Shown here: one piece after another, positions 3,340 to 5,448 of the stretch
Position numbering within the stretch: position 1 is the stretch's first letter
Layout: each line of letters begins with the position of its first letter
From: a bacterium
GTDB taxonomy: Bacteria; SM23-31; JAUVVT01
Assembly (NCBI GenBank): GCA_030616165.1
Contig: JAUWXV010000245.1
Coordinates: 1 to 5,448, forward strand
Direction: 5' to 3'
Length of the DNA: 5,448 bases
The notes under the pieces: model-generated
The model's database searches: none
Told to the model about the DNA's origin: nothing
Seen by the model: only the letters and a program-made list of their open reading frames with translations
Translations under genes and position numbers: made by a program

Positions 3340-5448
3340 CTTGCATATTATCTTCTTCATTGTTTTTATTCTCTTCTTCTCTAATCACCTTCGCAATATC
3401 TGCAATAATATCGTTTTTATCAAGCTTTATAAGTCTTACTCCTTGAGTATTTCTACTTATAACCCTAATATTTTTAAGATGCTGTCTGATAATCACTCCA
3501 TTTGCGGTAATTATCATAAGGTCATCATTTTCTATGACTCCCATAAGAGCAATCATCTTTCCTGTCCTTTCTGTAATCTTTATAGTTTTAATCCCTTTTC
3601 CTCCCCGTCTTGTTAATCTATAATCTTTAATATCACTCCTCTTACCGTATCCTTTTTCTGTTACAGTGAGAATAGAACAACCAATTTTTACAGTAAACAT
3701 ACCAACAACCTTATCCCCATCTGATAGTTTTATGGCTTTTACACCTGCGGCGGTTTTACCCATACTTCTTACATCCGATTCTCTGAATCTTATTGCCTGA
3801 CCATAATATGTACCTAAAATTATATCTTGAGTCCCATCAGTGACCTTTGTTTCTATCAACTTATCTCCCTGATGTATATTAATAGCATTAACGCCCTTTT
3901 TTCGTGGATTTCTGAAAGAAGAAAGTGGTGTCTTTTTTATTATTCCTTTTTCTGTCGCCATTATAACATAATGTTTGTCATCGAACTCTTTCACACTGAC
4001 AAAAGAAGCGATATTCTCATCCTTTTCCTTTTCGATGAGATTTACAATTGCTCTTCCCTTAAAGGCTTTACCCCCTTGAGGAAGTTCATGTACCTTCAGA
4101 CAGTAGCATCTTCCATTATCTGTAAAAAATAATATATAATGATGAGTAGATGCAACAAAAAGATGTTCAACAAAATCTTCACTTTTAATTTTCGCACCAA
4201 TTGACCCCCTTCCTCCCCTTTGCTGTCTTCTGTATCCACTGACCGGAAATCTCTTGATAAATCCTGAGTGAGATATTGTAATAACCATATCCTCTTCGGC
4301 AATTGTATCTTCCAGACTGAATTCGGTATAATCTCTAATTATTTCTGTTCTTCTCTCATCCCCATATTTTTTATCAAGTTCCATTAATTCATCTTTAACA
4401 ATTTTCATTCTCAGGGAACGACTTTCAAGTATTGCTTTTAACTTGGATATAAGTTTTATCGTCTCAAGATAATCATTTTCAATTTTATCTCTTTCAAGTC
4501 CTGTTAATCTTTGAAGCCTCATATCCAGAATTGCTTTAGCCTGAACTTCAGAAAGGTCAAATCTCTTTATTAATGATTCTTTTGCGATTTGGGGATTTTT
4601 TGATTTCTTTATTAATATTATAATTTCATCAATATTATCTAATGCAATTTTTAATCCTTCCAAAATGTGAGCCTTTTTCTCAGCCGTTTCAAGGTCGAAT
4701 TTCGTCCTCTTTACTACTACATCATGGTAGTATTCTATAAAAAGCAAAAGCATCTCTTTCAGATTAAGGACATTCGGAGCACCATTAACAAGTGCAAGCA
4801 TAATAACACCATATGTTATCTGCATTTGCGTGTGCTTATAAAGCTGGTTTAATATAACTTCTGCCTGGGCATCTCTCTTAAGTTCAATAACTATCCTTAA
4901 TCCATCTCTGTCTGATTCGTCCCTAATATCATATATTCCTTCTATTTTTTTATCTTTTACAAGGTCCGCCATTTTCTCAATAAGTGCACTCTTATTTACT
5001 TGATAAGGGATTTCAGATATAACAATATTTTCTTTTTCTCCTTTTACTTTTTCAATGCTTGCCCTTGCCCTTACAATAATTTTTCCTCTCCCTGTTAAGT
5101 ATGCATTTTTTACCCCTTCATAGCCATAAATAATTCCTCCGGTAGGGAAATCTGGAGACGGAATAAACTTCATTAGTTCTACTATCTCCATTTCTGGTCT
5201 ATCTATAAGAGCAATTAATCCCTCAATGGCCTCGCTTAAATTATGGGGTGGAATATTTGTCGCCATCCCCACTGCTATCCCGGCGGTGCCATTTACTATT
5301 AAGTTCGGAAAAATTGTTGGGAGCACACTTGGTTCTTTTAATGTTGCATCAAAGTTCGGGACAAAACTAACTGTGTTCTTGTCAATATCCTTAAGCATCT
5401 CTTCAGCAATTTTTGTAAGCCTTGCTTCAGTATATCTCATAGCAGCAG
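3332..5448 (-). CDS. gyrA: DNA gyrase subunit A (5' end beyond window)
   Basis: GyrA is the DNA-cleaving and rejoining subunit of gyrase, working with GyrB as A2B2 to add negative supercoils using ATP. The visible 704 residues begin AAMRYTE: visible residue 5 is the catalytic tyrosine (E. coli Tyr122; codon 5432-5434) that attaches to DNA. Next come the VNGTAGIAVGMATNIPPHNL block, the tower, and the coiled-coil region with the ILEGLKIALDNIDEII and LDMRLQRLTGLE motifs. The C-terminal beta-pinwheel that wraps DNA starts near visible residue 385. It holds the GyrA-box QQRGGRG at 408-414 (4205-4225), which separates GyrA from the topoisomerase IV subunit ParC. A related RRGGKG lies in a later blade at 613-618 (3593-3610). 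The protein ends in an acidic tail (NNEEDNMQDE). The full length should be near 820 residues. The quinolone-resistance region lies upstream of the window, so nothing can be said about resistance. The stop overlaps the start of archease. Confidence 0.98.
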   Translation of the reverse strand, partial: AAMRYTEARLTKIAEEMLKDIDKNTVSFVPNFDATLKEPSVLPTIFPNLIVNGTAGIAVGMATNIPPHNLSEAIEGLIALIDRPEMEIVELMKFIPSPDFPTGGIIYGYEGVKNAYLTGRGKIIVRARASIEKVKGEKENIVISEIPYQVNKSALIEKMADLVKDKKIEGIYDIRDESDRDGLRIVIELKRDAQAEVILNQLYKHTQMQITYGVIMLALVNGAPNVLNLKEMLLLFIEYYHDVVVKRTKFDLETAEKKAHILEGLKIALDNIDEIIILIKKSKNPQIAKESLIKRFDLSEVQAKAILDMRLQRLTGLERDKIENDYLETIKLISKLKAILESRSLRMKIVKDELMELDKKYGDERRTEIIRDYTEFSLEDTIAEEDMVITISHSGFIKRFPVSGYRRQQRGGRGSIGAKIKSEDFVEHLFVASTHHYILFFTDNGRCYCLKVHELPQGGKAFKGRAIVNLIEKEKDENIASFVSVKEFDDKHYVIMATEKGIIKKTPLSSFRNPRKKGVNAINIHQGDKLIETKVTDGTQDIILGTYYGQAIRFRESDVRSMGKTAAGVKAIKLSDGDKVVGMFTVKIGCSILTVTEKGYGKRSDIKDYRLTRRGGKGIKTIKITERTGKMIALMGVIENDDLMIITANGVIIRQHLKNIRVISRNTQGVRLIKLDKNDIIADIAKVIREEENKNNEEDNMQDE

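Noticed and set aside
4096-4302. Small minus-strand ORF and several plus-strand ORFs inside gyrA and archease
   Set aside because: They lie in other frames of well-identified genes, lack ribosome sites and show no family features.

Overview
The window is bacterial chromosomal DNA of low G+C content. It shows a chromosome-type parA-parB pair, a DNA gyrase A subunit with a recognisable GyrA-box, AT-rich codon choice and strong AAGGAGG-type ribosome binding sites. Nothing fixes the species. The four-cysteine modules in the small gene recall DUF1540-like proteins, which I know mainly from Firmicutes. Archease occurs in archaea and in only some bacteria. The dense intergenic palindromes resemble dispersed repeats seen in genomes of many uncultured bacteria. 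I would not go beyond 'low-GC bacterium, possibly an uncultured lineage'.

All genes read leftward on the minus strand. From right to left: (1) gyrA, open at its 5' end at the window edge, giving 704 residues from just before the catalytic tyrosine to the stop; (2) an archease gene overlapping the gyrA 3' end; (3) a 137-residue cysteine-rich protein of unknown function, 62 bp further on, with a perfect Shine-Dalgarno sequence. These three look like one transcription unit. (4) About 1.1 kb without a credible gene follows (1323-2425). It is AT-rich but holds GC-rich structured DNA: a perfect 34-bp palindrome, a roughly 94-bp inverted-repeat element with three 13-bp tandem units inside it, and a roughly 100-bp element made of three consecutive hairpins. 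(5) parA, starting at TTG, and (6) parB, overlapping parA by 32 bp and running off the left edge.

Together the genes point to chromosome maintenance. ParA and ParB segregate newly replicated origins, and gyrase sets supercoiling. parAB and gyrA are both commonly found near oriC, so the window may lie in the origin-proximal part of the chromosome, although neither a convincing oriC nor a parS site is visible. Archease is the activating partner of the RNA ligase RtcB, but no rtcB is present here, so its place behind gyrA is not explained by local context. The least understood items are the cysteine-rich protein, which has two related four-Cys modules around a third four-Cys cluster, and the cluster of palindromic repeats between the two operons.
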